Source: Eutrophovita brisbanensis
GTDB taxonomy: Bacteria > Pseudomonadota > Gammaproteobacteria > Burkholderiales > Eutrophovitaceae
Direction of reading: 5' to 3'
Length of the DNA stretch: 64,000 bases
Assembly: GCA_038147395.1 (NCBI GenBank)
Contig: JAYQTM010000001.1
Span: 2,015,571-2,079,570, forward strand
Both the position numbers and the translations under genes were made by a program. Shown here piece after piece: positions 10,203 to 18,749 of this stretch; the stretch's first letter is position 1, and each line of letters starts with the position of its first letter. The notes beneath the pieces were generated by a model. That model was not told where the DNA came from, searched no databases, and saw only the letters and a list, made by a program, of their open reading frames with translations.

Positions 10203-11927
10203 TTAGGCGAGGATCATCTCAGAAAGCCCCTTGCCACCGGGAATCATTGGATACACGTTTTCTGTCTGATCAGTCAGAAAATCCATAAACACCAATCGAT
10301 CCTTGAGTGCCAAAGCCTCTTTAAGCGCACCCTCAACATCTGAAGGCTTTTCGATTCTCATACCTACGTGACCATACGACTCCGCCAATTTCACAAAGTC
10401 AGGCAATGCGTCCATGTAAGATTCCGAATAGCGGTTGCCATGAAAAAACTCTTGCCACTGGCGAACCATACCGAGATAACGATTGTTCAAACTAATGACT
10501 TTGATCGGCAATCGATACTGTTTAGCAGTCGACAGCTCTTGAATACACATTTGGATACTGGCCTCACCCGTCACACACGCGACTGTGGCATTCGGGTGTG
10601 CAAACTGAACCCCCATCGCGTACGGTAGCCCCACACCCATGGTGCCAAGACCGCCCGAGTTAATCCAGCGCTTGGGGTGATCAAACTTGTAGTACTGTGC
10701 GGCCCACATTTGATGTTGTCCCACGTCTGACGTAATGAACGTGTCTTCATTTTTGGTCAACTCGTAAAGCGTCTGAACAACAGCCTGAGGCTTAATGATG
10801 TCACCACTTTGGTCGAACTTGAGGCAATCTGTGGACCGCCAGTCGTTGATCTGCGTCCACCAATTTTGGATCTCTTGCGGCGACTGAATTCCTTTGGACT
10901 CATCAATTTGTTCGATCATGACCTTCAAGACTTCGCCGACATCGCCAACAATCGGCACATCAACTTTGACGCGCTTCGATATTGAGGAGGGATCAATATC
11001 AATGTGAATGATTTTCTTAGGCTCAGCGACAAAATGATCTGGATTTCCAATCACCCGATCATCGAATCTCGCGCCAATTGCAAGAACTACGTCACTGTGT
11101 TGGGTCGCCATGTTTGCTTCGTACGTCCCATGCATCCCCAGCATCCCAAGCGATAAGGGATCAGTTGCGGGGAAAGCTCCCAACCCCATCAGCGTATTAG
11201 TACAGGGGTAGCCCAACTTTTTAACTAGAGTCTTCAATAATTCAGAGGCATTGCCAAAAATCACTCCGCCCCCCGTGTAAATCACCGGACGCTTTGCAGC
11301 CAGTAGGAGGTCTACTGCCTTCCTGATTTGTCCCGAGTGCCCACGAGTCACGAGGTTATATGATCGTAACTCTACCGACTTGGGGTAAAAATACGGGGTT
11401 TTCTCTAAAGTGATGTCTTTAGGAATATCAACGACCACAGGTCCAGGTCGGCCAGTTGCTGCCAAGAAAAATGCCTTTTTAATTGCAGGCGCAATGTCAG
11501 CAGCACGCTTGACTAGGATGTTGTGCTTCACGCAGGGTCGAGTGATACCGACCGTATCCACCTCTTGAAATGCGTCTTCCCCAATCGCTTTGGTTGGGAC
11601 CTGCCCCGTAAGAACAACCATCGGAACAGAATCCATGTATGCCGTCGCAATGCCACTAATGGCATTCGTAACCCCTGGACCAGACGTGACCAGAGCGACA
11701 CCGACTTTGTCAGTCGAGCGAGCGTATGCATCAGCTGCGTGAACGGCTGCTTGTTCGTGTCGCACGAGAATATGTTTCACTTGTTGTTGCTTGAATAATT
11801 CGTCATATATCGGAAGGACAGCCCCCCCCGGATAACCGAATAAAAAGTCAACCTTCTCTTCCGCCAAGCATCGCGAAACAATCTCAGCCCCCGATAGCTC
11901 GGTGACCTGCCCCCCCGTCATTTCCAT
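10203..11927 (-). CDS. ilvB: Acetolactate synthase large (catalytic) subunit
   Basis: 574-residue ThDP- and FAD-dependent enzyme that condenses pyruvate to acetolactate; it could equally be named ilvI. The N-terminal FGYPGGAVLPIYDEL, the catalytic Glu in RHEQAAVHAADAYAR, and the ThDP-binding GQHQMWAAQYY with NNRYLGMVRQWQ are present. In the ThDP metal motif the usual GDGS or GEGS reads GEAS. It is the first gene of the ilv-psd-pssA-leuA run. AGGTGGA sits just before the start codon. No leader peptide or attenuator was recognised in the 95 bases before the next gene. Confidence 0.97.
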   Translation of the reverse strand: MEMTGGQVTELSGAEIVSRCLAEEKVDFLFGYPGGAVLPIYDELFKQQQVKHILVRHEQAAVHAADAYARSTDKVGVALVTSGPGVTNAISGIATAYMDSVPMVVLTGQVPTKAIGEDAFQEVDTVGITRPCVKHNILVKRAADIAPAIKKAFFLAATGRPGPVVVDIPKDITLEKTPYFYPKSVELRSYNLVTRGHSGQIRKAVDLLLAAKRPVIYTGGGVIFGNASELLKTLVKKLGYPCTNTLMGLGAFPATDPLSLGMLGMHGTYEANMATQHSDVVLAIGARFDDRVIGNPDHFVAEPKKIIHIDIDPSSISKRVKVDVPIVGDVGEVLKVMIEQIDESKGIQSPQEIQNWWTQINDWRSTDCLKFDQSGDIIKPQAVVQTLYELTKNEDTFITSDVGQHQMWAAQYYKFDHPKRWINSGGLGTMGVGLPYAMGVQFAHPNATVACVTGEASIQMCIQELSTAKQYRLPIKVISLNNRYLGMVRQWQEFFHGNRYSESYMDALPDFVKLAESYGHVGMRIEKPSDVEGALKEALALKDRLVFMDFLTDQTENVYPMIPGGKGLSEMILA

Positions 11928-12021
11928 GAGTCCACCTACTGCGTTTACGCTTTAAAAAAGGAAACGTTCCAAGATACCCCGAAGATAATCTTTAGTCAAG
12001 AAACAATGACTTAGGGTACAG

Positions 12022-12825
12022 TCACCTGATTTTGCCGACGTGGTCAATCCAATCTGCAAAAATCGCTGCATCTGACGCCGCCATAACTGTTCTGGAGAGC
12101 TCCGGCCCAACCCAAATATCCTCATGATCAAACGTACTCATTCGGCCACCCGCCTCAGCCAAAACAAGGGCGCCAGCAGCGAAATCCCATACTTTTTGTC
12201 GTCCATGCAAATAAACATCGAATTGACCGGAGGCAACGTGACACCATTCCAAACTGGCCGCACCGAAATTCCTTTGTGAGGAGTAAGGCGGCCGCTCGAT
12301 CAAGCTTTGCCTCATATTGCTCGGTAGCCTCTTAAAGTCGATACTGGCCACACAATCACCCAACATCTTGATACTCTCATCACTGCGGCTAAAACGCTCC
12401 CCGCAGAGCGTCGCGCCTTCTCCAGCACACGCTGCGAACAACTCTCCACTCACCGGATTGTAGACAACCCCGACAAGGGGGGATGCAGATGCAAAGTAAG
12501 CTATCGATATCGCAAAGTACGGTATGCCGTTGATGTAATTGGTCGTCCCATCTATCGGATCAACACACCAAAGCCCGAGATGTCGATCGGACCAAAGATT
12601 CTGTTGCTGTTGAGGGCCCATCTCCTCACCCAGAACTGGCGAAGCGACAAGTGCCGAAAGCTCTCGCTCTAGAATGGACTGCACTTCGCGATCAATCTCG
12701 GTCACCGGACTCCCATCAGATTTTCGCTCATGAGAGATAGACTTGAAATTTGGGATCAGAATGTCCTGACCGATCCTCTCTACCAAACGAGACACGTCCT
12801 CGAGTAAATCTTGAGGATTGGTCAC
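12022..12825 (-). CDS. Inositol-monophosphatase-family phosphatase
   Basis: Mg-dependent phosphatase of the IMPase/FBPase superfamily. The metal sites are complete: GEEMG (two acidic ligands), DPIDGTTNYINGIPYFA, and WDFAAGALVLAEAGG with the third Asp. About 267 residues from a GTG at 12825, where homologues begin; a TTG at 12861 would add 12 residues. The substrate cannot be told from these motifs: SuhB-like inositol phosphatase, histidinol-phosphate phosphatase (HisN) or another sugar phosphatase are all possible. It lies downstream of the rsmE divergent region and ends 94 bases before the ilvB start. Confidence 0.88.
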   Translation of the reverse strand: MTNPQDLLEDVSRLVERIGQDILIPNFKSISHERKSDGSPVTEIDREVQSILERELSALVASPVLGEEMGPQQQQNLWSDRHLGLWCVDPIDGTTNYINGIPYFAISIAYFASASPLVGVVYNPVSGELFAACAGEGATLCGERFSRSDESIKMLGDCVASIDFKRLPSNMRQSLIERPPYSSQRNFGAASLEWCHVASGQFDVYLHGRQKVWDFAAGALVLAEAGGRMSTFDHEDIWVGPELSRTVMAASDAAIFADWIDHVGKIR

Positions 12826-12911
12826 GGGTTCTTCACGAGAGTCTTTGGATGTCACCTGCAAACTGCGTAAAAAAGTTTCTGTAGCGCACTCACTATGCGA
12901 GCGAAGATTTT

Positions 12912-12942
12912 TTGATTTTCTAAACTTCTGACACCCTAATAT
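12912..12942 (+). promoter_or_regulatory. Possible sigma-70 promoter for rsmE
   Basis: TTGATT (12912-12917) and TAATAT (12937-12942), spaced 19 bases, lie in the 127-base divergent gap upstream of rsmE. The spacing is longer than ideal, so this is a weak call. Confidence 0.28.
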
Positions 12943-12988
12943 ACTAGATTAGAGTGTTTTAGGCTCATCCACAGAGGGAGCATTAGAA

Positions 12989-13744
12989 GTGAACAAACCG
13001 AAAAGCGGCGCGCGCTTTTTTATGAAAAAGTCTATTGAAGATCTCTCAACACAAATCGTGTTGGATAAAGAGATCAGTCATCATGTTGTCCGGGTTCTCC
13101 GATGCAGTATTGGTGACTCAATTGACTTGATTGCCACCGATGGTGCGACATACCGAGCGGAGCTTACTTCAGATAAATTACCAGAATGCCGCGCCCAGAT
13201 TCTCGAGAAAATTACCGTCGACACTGAATCTCCGTTTCATATCTCGTTATTGCAAGCGCTGGTGTCAAATGAAAAACTAGATCTGATTGTTCAAAAAGTA
13301 ACCGAGCTCGGTGTTCAAGAGATCGCCGTGTTTCGATCAGAGCGAAGCCAAGTTCGCCTTAACTCAGACCGCTTGTCTGCCAAGCTACAACGTTGGGAAA
13401 AGATCTCCCAATCTGCTTGCGAGCAAAGTGGGCGCGTGATTCTTCCCAAGATCACCGTCTACGACGACCTAACTGACTTACTTAAATCCAGAGAAACCCA
13501 TAACGCAAATAAATTAAGAATGGTTCTTACGCCCACGGGTAAACATACGATCAAGGCTCAGACCGGTGAGCTAAGTGGTGCCGAGATACTTGTAGGGCCA
13601 GAAGGTGGATTTACGAATGACGAAATTATCCTTGCAAAAAATGCCGGATTCCTCGATACAGCTCTCGGCCCCCGTACCCTGAGAGCTGAGACAGCAGGAA
13701 TCATATCGGCCTCAATCGTTCAAGCGCTATGGGGGGATCTGTAA
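12989..13744 (+). CDS. rsmE: 16S rRNA m3U1498 methyltransferase
   Basis: SPOUT-class methyltransferase that methylates U1498 of 16S rRNA. 251 residues. The N-terminal PUA-like segment contains RFFM and HHVVRVLRCSIGD. The C-terminal trefoil knot has the SAM-binding ILVGPEGGFTNDE and LGPRTLRAETAGI. GTG start preceded by GAGGGAG. It leads a plus-strand run with the SDR, argA and yggX, divergent from the phosphatase gene. Confidence 0.95.
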   Translation: MNKPKSGARFFMKKSIEDLSTQIVLDKEISHHVVRVLRCSIGDSIDLIATDGATYRAELTSDKLPECRAQILEKITVDTESPFHISLLQALVSNEKLDLIVQKVTELGVQEIAVFRSERSQVRLNSDRLSAKLQRWEKISQSACEQSGRVILPKITVYDDLTDLLKSRETHNANKLRMVLTPTGKHTIKAQTGELSGAEILVGPEGGFTNDEIILAKNAGFLDTALGPRTLRAETAGIISASIVQALWGDL

Positions 13745-13811
13745 GCGTTTAAACGTTATACTTCGCGGTTAACACTGAATGAAACGTAAATTTAAAGGAA
13801 GAGATTGACAT

Positions 13812-14579
13812 ATGGATATCAAAGGTAGCTCAATCGTAGTAACGGGCGGCGCATCAGGGTTGGGAGCAGCAACAGTTGAGATGATTGTGGCCCAAGGCGG
13901 CAAAGCCGTCATCGCTGATATGAACGAAGAGTTGGGTCTCGCGCTAGCCGAAAGACTCGGAGATGCCGCCAAATTTACCCTTTGCGACGTATCCAATGAG
14001 GAGCACGCACAAAAAACGATTGATCTGGCGATCTCTGAATTCGGTGGCATACACGGTGTCGTCAATTGCGCGGGGATTGCCATTGGTGAAAAAACAGTCG
14101 GCAAAAACGGACCTCATCGACTCGATACATTCTCAAAAGTGATAAACATCAACCTTGTCGGCACCTTCAATATGATTCGTGTGGCTGCTAACGCAATGGC
14201 TCAACAAGATGCAAACGCTGATGGGGAACGAGGCGTGATCATTAACACAGCGTCCGTTGCTGCATTTGACGGACAAATCGGACAAGCTGCGTACTCTGCG
14301 TCAAAAGGGGGGGTGGTTGGGATGACACTACCAATCGCGAGAGACCTCTCCAGAACCGGAATTAGAGTCATCACAATCGCTCCTGGCATATTCGAGACGG
14401 CAATGCTCATGGGCATGCCAAAAGAGGTTCAAGACTCACTGGGCCAACAAGTACCATTCCCCTCTCGACTAGGTCGACCGGCTGAATACGCTAATCTTGT
14501 ACACAGCATTTTTGGCAACGTGATGTTAAATGGCGAGACCATTCGATTAGATGGCGCCATCAGAATGTCGCCCAAATAA
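13812..14579 (+). CDS. 3-hydroxyacyl-CoA dehydrogenase type-2-like SDR
   Basis: Classical short-chain dehydrogenase, 255 residues. The NAD site is TGGASGLGAATVE, the structural motif is NCAG, and the catalytic Ser/Tyr/Lys are in TASVAAFDGQIGQAAYSASKGG. The overall pattern, including the FNMIRVAANAM helix and the C-terminal GLRP-like RLGRPAEYANLV, resembles the HSD17B10 / 3-hydroxy-2-methylbutyryl-CoA dehydrogenase group that acts in beta-oxidation and branched-chain degradation. AAAGGAAGAG precedes the ATG. Substrate is inferred from subgroup resemblance only. Confidence 0.87.
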   Translation: MDIKGSSIVVTGGASGLGAATVEMIVAQGGKAVIADMNEELGLALAERLGDAAKFTLCDVSNEEHAQKTIDLAISEFGGIHGVVNCAGIAIGEKTVGKNGPHRLDTFSKVININLVGTFNMIRVAANAMAQQDANADGERGVIINTASVAAFDGQIGQAAYSASKGGVVGMTLPIARDLSRTGIRVITIAPGIFETAMLMGMPKEVQDSLGQQVPFPSRLGRPAEYANLVHSIFGNVMLNGETIRLDGAIRMSPK

Positions 14580-14590
14580 ACGCTCTGACC

Positions 14591-15913
14591 ATGAATAATC
14601 CGTCCGAATTTGTACAATGGTTTCGGTCCGCCGCGCCGTACATTCGGACGTTTCGTGGGCAAACCTTCGTCATCGCGTTTGATGGTGAGGTTATTGAGGA
14701 TGGCAATTTCGTTGAATTAACTCACGACATCAACCTCCTCGCTAGTATCGGGGTCAAGATTGTTCTCGTACATGGGGCGCGCCCACAGATCGAGCGCACA
14801 ATCAAATCAAAAGACGTTGAACCACTGCTCTCAAAGCACGGTATCAGAATAACGGACGAACGCGCCCTGTCATGTGTGAAAGAAGCAAATGGGCGGCTGA
14901 GACTTGAAATTGAGGCACTTTTGTCGATGGGACTGCCGAACACACCGCTCATGGGAAGTGAAATTCGCGTCTCCTCCGGAAACTTTGTCATCGCAAAACC
15001 CAAAGGGATTGTCGACGGTGAGGATATGCTTTTCTCAGGCGATGTTCGAAAAATCCATCATCTTGCGATCAAACAGCGACTAGATAATAACGAGCTAGTC
15101 CTAATATCACCGATTGGGTATTCGCCAACGGGTGAAATCTTCAACCTCACCCATGAGGACGTGGCTGCCGAAGTGGCGATCAACTTAAACGCGAGTAAAT
15201 TGATATTCCTAGTGAATTCTTGTGGCCAGAGCGATGCTGACGGCAAACTACTGCGCGAACTCACGTCATCCGAACTCAAGGCGCTGCACGAATCAAAATA
15301 TAGTTTTGCAGAGCAAGATAATCGCGTCATCGCCAATACGATAAAAGCTTCTGAATCCGGCGTTGATAGAGTGCATCTCATCAACAGGTCACTGGACGGT
15401 GCGATGTTACTCGAGCTGTTCACTCATGAAGGCATCGGCTCGATGATTAGCCGAGACCCTCTAGAAAAAATTCGAAAGGCTACAGTTGATGATGTCGGTG
15501 GAATACTCAGCCTGATCGAGCCGCTTGAGAATGCTGGCGTGCTCATACGGCGCCCCCGAGAAAATCTTGAAAATGAAATTCAAAAATTTACTGTGGTGGA
15601 ACACGACGGCCTTATCGCAGGAACGGTTGCGTTAAATACCTTTGAAGAGGCCAGTAAAGCCGAACTCGCGTGTCTTGCGGTTCATCCGGCGTTTCAGAAT
15701 GCTGGTGTCGGCGAGCGCCTTTTGCGAATAATTGAGCAAGACTGCTCCAAATTAAAAATCAACGAAATTTTTGTTCTCACAACAGCCTCATCACATTGGT
15801 TTTTAGAGAACGGTTTCAAACAAGCCTCAATGGATACCCTGCCGAAAGAAAAGGCGGCACTGTATAACTACGAGCGAAATTCCAAGATTTACACCAAGCA
15901 CGTCAGTGCTTAA
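14591..15913 (+). CDS. argA: N-acetylglutamate synthase
   Basis: First step of arginine synthesis. 440 residues in the classical gammaproteobacterial fusion: an amino-acid-kinase domain (about residues 20-280, LVHGARPQIE and VNSCG) that binds the arginine inhibitor, and a C-terminal GNAT acetyltransferase domain (about 290-440) with the acetyl-CoA loop HPAFQNAGVGERLL. It starts 11 bases after the SDR stop, so the two are probably co-transcribed. Confidence 0.96.
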   Translation: MNNPSEFVQWFRSAAPYIRTFRGQTFVIAFDGEVIEDGNFVELTHDINLLASIGVKIVLVHGARPQIERTIKSKDVEPLLSKHGIRITDERALSCVKEANGRLRLEIEALLSMGLPNTPLMGSEIRVSSGNFVIAKPKGIVDGEDMLFSGDVRKIHHLAIKQRLDNNELVLISPIGYSPTGEIFNLTHEDVAAEVAINLNASKLIFLVNSCGQSDADGKLLRELTSSELKALHESKYSFAEQDNRVIANTIKASESGVDRVHLINRSLDGAMLLELFTHEGIGSMISRDPLEKIRKATVDDVGGILSLIEPLENAGVLIRRPRENLENEIQKFTVVEHDGLIAGTVALNTFEEASKAELACLAVHPAFQNAGVGERLLRIIEQDCSKLKINEIFVLTTASSHWFLENGFKQASMDTLPKEKAALYNYERNSKIYTKHVSA

Positions 15914-15960
15914 CGCGTCGATATTTCGGTATTGACACAACTAGCGGAGATTTGAGACTC

Positions 15961-16230
15961 ATGCCTGAAACAATCACCTGCATCAAACTAGGCCCAAATC
16001 AAGAGGCCATGGAGCGAGCACCATTCCCGGGCGAACTGGGCACTCGCTTACATCAAAACGTATCCAAACAAGCCTGGGCCACATGGCTTGAGCAACAAAA
16101 GATGCTCGTCAATGAAAATCGCTTGAATTTAGCAGATCCGCAGGCAAGGAAATATCTGATGGAGCAGACCGAGCGTTATTTTTTTGGAGATGGCGCGGAT
16201 ACAGCACAAGGCTACGTCCCACAAAAATAA
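15961..16230 (+). CDS. yggX: YggX-type Fe(2+)-trafficking protein
   Basis: 89-residue protein of the YggX family, which protects Fe-S clusters from oxidation. It has the single conserved Cys in TCIKL, PFPGELG, and the highly conserved NENRLNLADPQARKYL and YFFGDGADTAQGYVP. I chose the ATG at 15961 over a TTG at 15952 because homologues begin a few residues before the Cys. Confidence 0.95.
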   Translation: MPETITCIKLGPNQEAMERAPFPGELGTRLHQNVSKQAWATWLEQQKMLVNENRLNLADPQARKYLMEQTERYFFGDGADTAQGYVPQK

Positions 16231-16252
16231 TCCTCAGCCTAGGTCGAGCTGT

Positions 16253-16960
16253 TTAACCCTCAGCTTGTCGTTTTATCTCTTCTCTCGAGACGTGACGAAC
16301 ATCTTTACCCTTGACCATATAAATCACGTACTCAGCAATATTTTTTGCGTGATCGCCAATTCGTTCTATCGCCTTTGCGATAAACAGGATCTCGATAGAC
16401 ATTGAAATGGTCCTTGGATCCTCCATCATGTGCGTGATCAACTGTCTCAAGACCGCTTTGAATTCCTCGTCGACGATATCATCCTTTTGAATCACTTCAG
16501 CCGTTGCGGTTAAATCTAAGCGGGCAAAAGAGTCCAGGGCATTGCGCAGCATCTCGATTGCAAGCCCAGACATATTCCTAATTTCTTTCGTTCTCGGTAA
16601 TTTGATTTGCTCACTCGAGTAAATGAGCTTCGTCATTCGCGCGATTTTGTCGGCTTCATCACCAATGCGCTCAAGATCAGTGATCAGGTTTTTCACGCCC
16701 AACAAAAATCTGAGGTCTATTGCAGCTGGCGCCCGTCTCGCGATGATCGTGCCAATTTCCTCGTCGATATCAACCTCAAACGCATTAACTTTATGATCAC
16801 TCTCACCAACTTGATCACAGAGCGCCAAATCTCCGCTTGAAAGAGCGTCGAGGGCGAGCTTAATTTGCTCCTCAACGAGCCCACCCATTTCCATCACAGA
16901 TGAGCGGAGGCTCTCAAGTTCTTCATCAAATTGTTTTAGTGTGTGCTGCTCGATATTCAT
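16253..16960 (-). CDS. phoU: Phosphate transport regulator PhoU
   Basis: 235-residue all-helical protein with two PhoU repeats. The metal-binding motif ESDHKVNAFEVDIDEE lies in repeat one and ERIGDEADKIARM / ERIGDHAKNIAEYVIY in repeats one and two. In homologues PhoU couples the Pst transporter to the PhoR kinase. No pst, phoB or phoR gene is nearby. It converges with yggX, with 22 bases between the stops. Confidence 0.96.
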   Translation of the reverse strand: MNIEQHTLKQFDEELESLRSSVMEMGGLVEEQIKLALDALSSGDLALCDQVGESDHKVNAFEVDIDEEIGTIIARRAPAAIDLRFLLGVKNLITDLERIGDEADKIARMTKLIYSSEQIKLPRTKEIRNMSGLAIEMLRNALDSFARLDLTATAEVIQKDDIVDEEFKAVLRQLITHMMEDPRTISMSIEILFIAKAIERIGDHAKNIAEYVIYMVKGKDVRHVSREEIKRQAEG

Positions 16961-17041
16961 GGTATGGCCACCCGATCAAAGACGTTAATCTTTTGTATAT
17001 CACTTAATTGTTACATTGATGTGAATGTAAGGGCAAGAACC

Positions 17042-17701
17042 TCACTTTCGCGATTTGACGTTCACACCCGTTGAGGTTCCCAAAACGATCGCATCAGCCC
17101 CTCTGGCGGCAAATAACCCATTAGTCACAACACCAACAATGTTATTGAGCTCTTGCTCGAGGCGGACGGGATCACTCAAATCGAGATTTTGCACATCGAG
17201 GATCATATTTCCGTTATCGGTTACAAAATTTTGACGTTCTGCAACAACCCCACCTAAGTTTTCCAGTCGTCGCGCGACGTAAGCCCTAGCCATCGGGATA
17301 ACCTCGACGGGAAGGGGAAACGCGCCGAGCTGAGCCACCAATTTCGTCTCATCCACGATACACACAAACTGAGTCGCCACCGCGGCTACAATTTTCTCTC
17401 GAGTCAGTGCACCACCACCACCTTTTATCATTTCAAACGCGTCATTGATTTCATCAGCGCCATCGACATAAACCTCGATTTGATCCACGTCAACCAAGTC
17501 CAACACGGGAATTCCGAGATCCGTCAAGCGCGCCGCCGTGGCTTCAGAACTCGCCACCGCTCCGCCAGCGCCTCCCCACGACCCCATCGCATCGATGAAA
17601 TAGTTAACCGTCGATCCGGTCCCAACACCAATGATGTCACCTTCTTTCAGAAATTGGACTGCAGCTTGAGCCGCGGCTTGCTTCATCTCATCTTGAGTCA
17701 T
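17042..17701 (-). CDS. rpiA: Ribose-5-phosphate isomerase A
   Basis: Interconverts ribose-5- and ribulose-5-phosphate in the pentose-phosphate pathway. 219 residues. The phosphate-binding GVGTGSTVNYFID, catalytic DGADEIND and GGGGALTREKIVA are all present. It is divergent from the NDUFA9-like gene across a 110-base gap. Confidence 0.97.
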   Translation of the reverse strand: MTQDEMKQAAAQAAVQFLKEGDIIGVGTGSTVNYFIDAMGSWGGAGGAVASSEATAARLTDLGIPVLDLVDVDQIEVYVDGADEINDAFEMIKGGGGALTREKIVAAVATQFVCIVDETKLVAQLGAFPLPVEVIPMARAYVARRLENLGGVVAERQNFVTDNGNMILDVQNLDLSDPVRLEQELNNIVGVVTNGLFAARGADAIVLGTSTGVNVKSRK

Positions 17702-17811
17702 TTTGATTCCCGGCTATGTTCTACATCTATGCGTACTTGTAAGGTTCAGCAGTAGAATATCATTTCGTCCGTTAAAACGACATTCAACCATACGTTATCA
17801 ACTGATCTGCC

Positions 17812-18729
17812 ATGGCTCTTAATTCACCCACAGTACTCATATTTGGAGGGACCGGATTTGTCGGTCGACACATTGCCAGCGAGCTATCCAAAAAAGGGTA
17901 TCGCATCAAAATTCCGACAAGAGCCCGGGAGCAACAAAAAAGTCAGCTCATCGTTCTTCCAAATGTTGAACTACTTCACGTCAGCGAATTCAATGCGGCC
18001 CATTTTTCTCGGTTGTTTCAAAACGTCGATTACGTGATCAACTGTGTTGGCATTCTTCACGAAAAATTTAAAGGCGAATTCACTAACATACATGCAAGCC
18101 TCGTGAAACAAATCGTCGATGGTTGCAATGCGTCCCATGTGAAGAAACTCATTCATATCTCGGCACTCAAGGCGTCGTCAAATGCGCCTAGTGAGTACTT
18201 GAGATCGAAAGCCATGGGGGAGCAGATAATCCATGAGTCCTTAAACAACAACATCTCGGCGACAATCTTACAGCCATCCGTCATTTTTGGTGAAGGCGAC
18301 TCGTTCCTAACCATGTTTGCAAAACTTGGCAGATTACTTCCCATATTGCCACTTGCAAAACCGCTCGCCCAGTTCCAACCAGTGTGGATTGGAGACCTTG
18401 TGAATGAAGTGATCAGTGGCATTCACAGCGATAGCGAACGTGAGATTAAAACCATTTGTGGGCCGAAGAGATACAACCTCAAAGAACTTGTGTCATATGC
18501 GTGCAGCTTTCAATCCTTCTCGCCAATCATTATTGGATTGCCTGACTTCATTGCATTCACTCAAGCGCGAATATTCGAATTATTGGGCATGCGTCTCATC
18601 ACGAGAGATAACCTTAAATCGATGATGGTTGATAATGTGTGCGCCGATAACTGTGTCACCGAACAAACCTCACGACGAGCCATCGAGGAAATCGCGCCAT
18701 CCTATCTGGGTCAAAACACGACTCGGTGA
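17812..18729 (+). CDS. NDUFA9-like atypical SDR (NAD-dependent epimerase family)
   Basis: 305-residue extended/atypical short-chain dehydrogenase fold. The N-terminal nucleotide site is FGGTGFVGRHIASEL, followed by VNCVGIL and HISALKAS. The usual catalytic YxxxK is replaced by YLRSKAMGE, so Tyr and Lys are kept. The pattern resembles the complex I accessory subunit NDUFA9 / YfcH-like group, in which bacterial members are mostly uncharacterised. The next gene, cca, begins at or just after its stop. Confidence 0.82.
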   Translation: MALNSPTVLIFGGTGFVGRHIASELSKKGYRIKIPTRAREQQKSQLIVLPNVELLHVSEFNAAHFSRLFQNVDYVINCVGILHEKFKGEFTNIHASLVKQIVDGCNASHVKKLIHISALKASSNAPSEYLRSKAMGEQIIHESLNNNISATILQPSVIFGEGDSFLTMFAKLGRLLPILPLAKPLAQFQPVWIGDLVNEVISGIHSDSEREIKTICGPKRYNLKELVSYACSFQSFSPIIIGLPDFIAFTQARIFELLGMRLITRDNLKSMMVDNVCADNCVTEQTSRRAIEEIAPSYLGQNTTR

Positions 18730-18749
18730 GCACGCGGGAACGGAACTCC

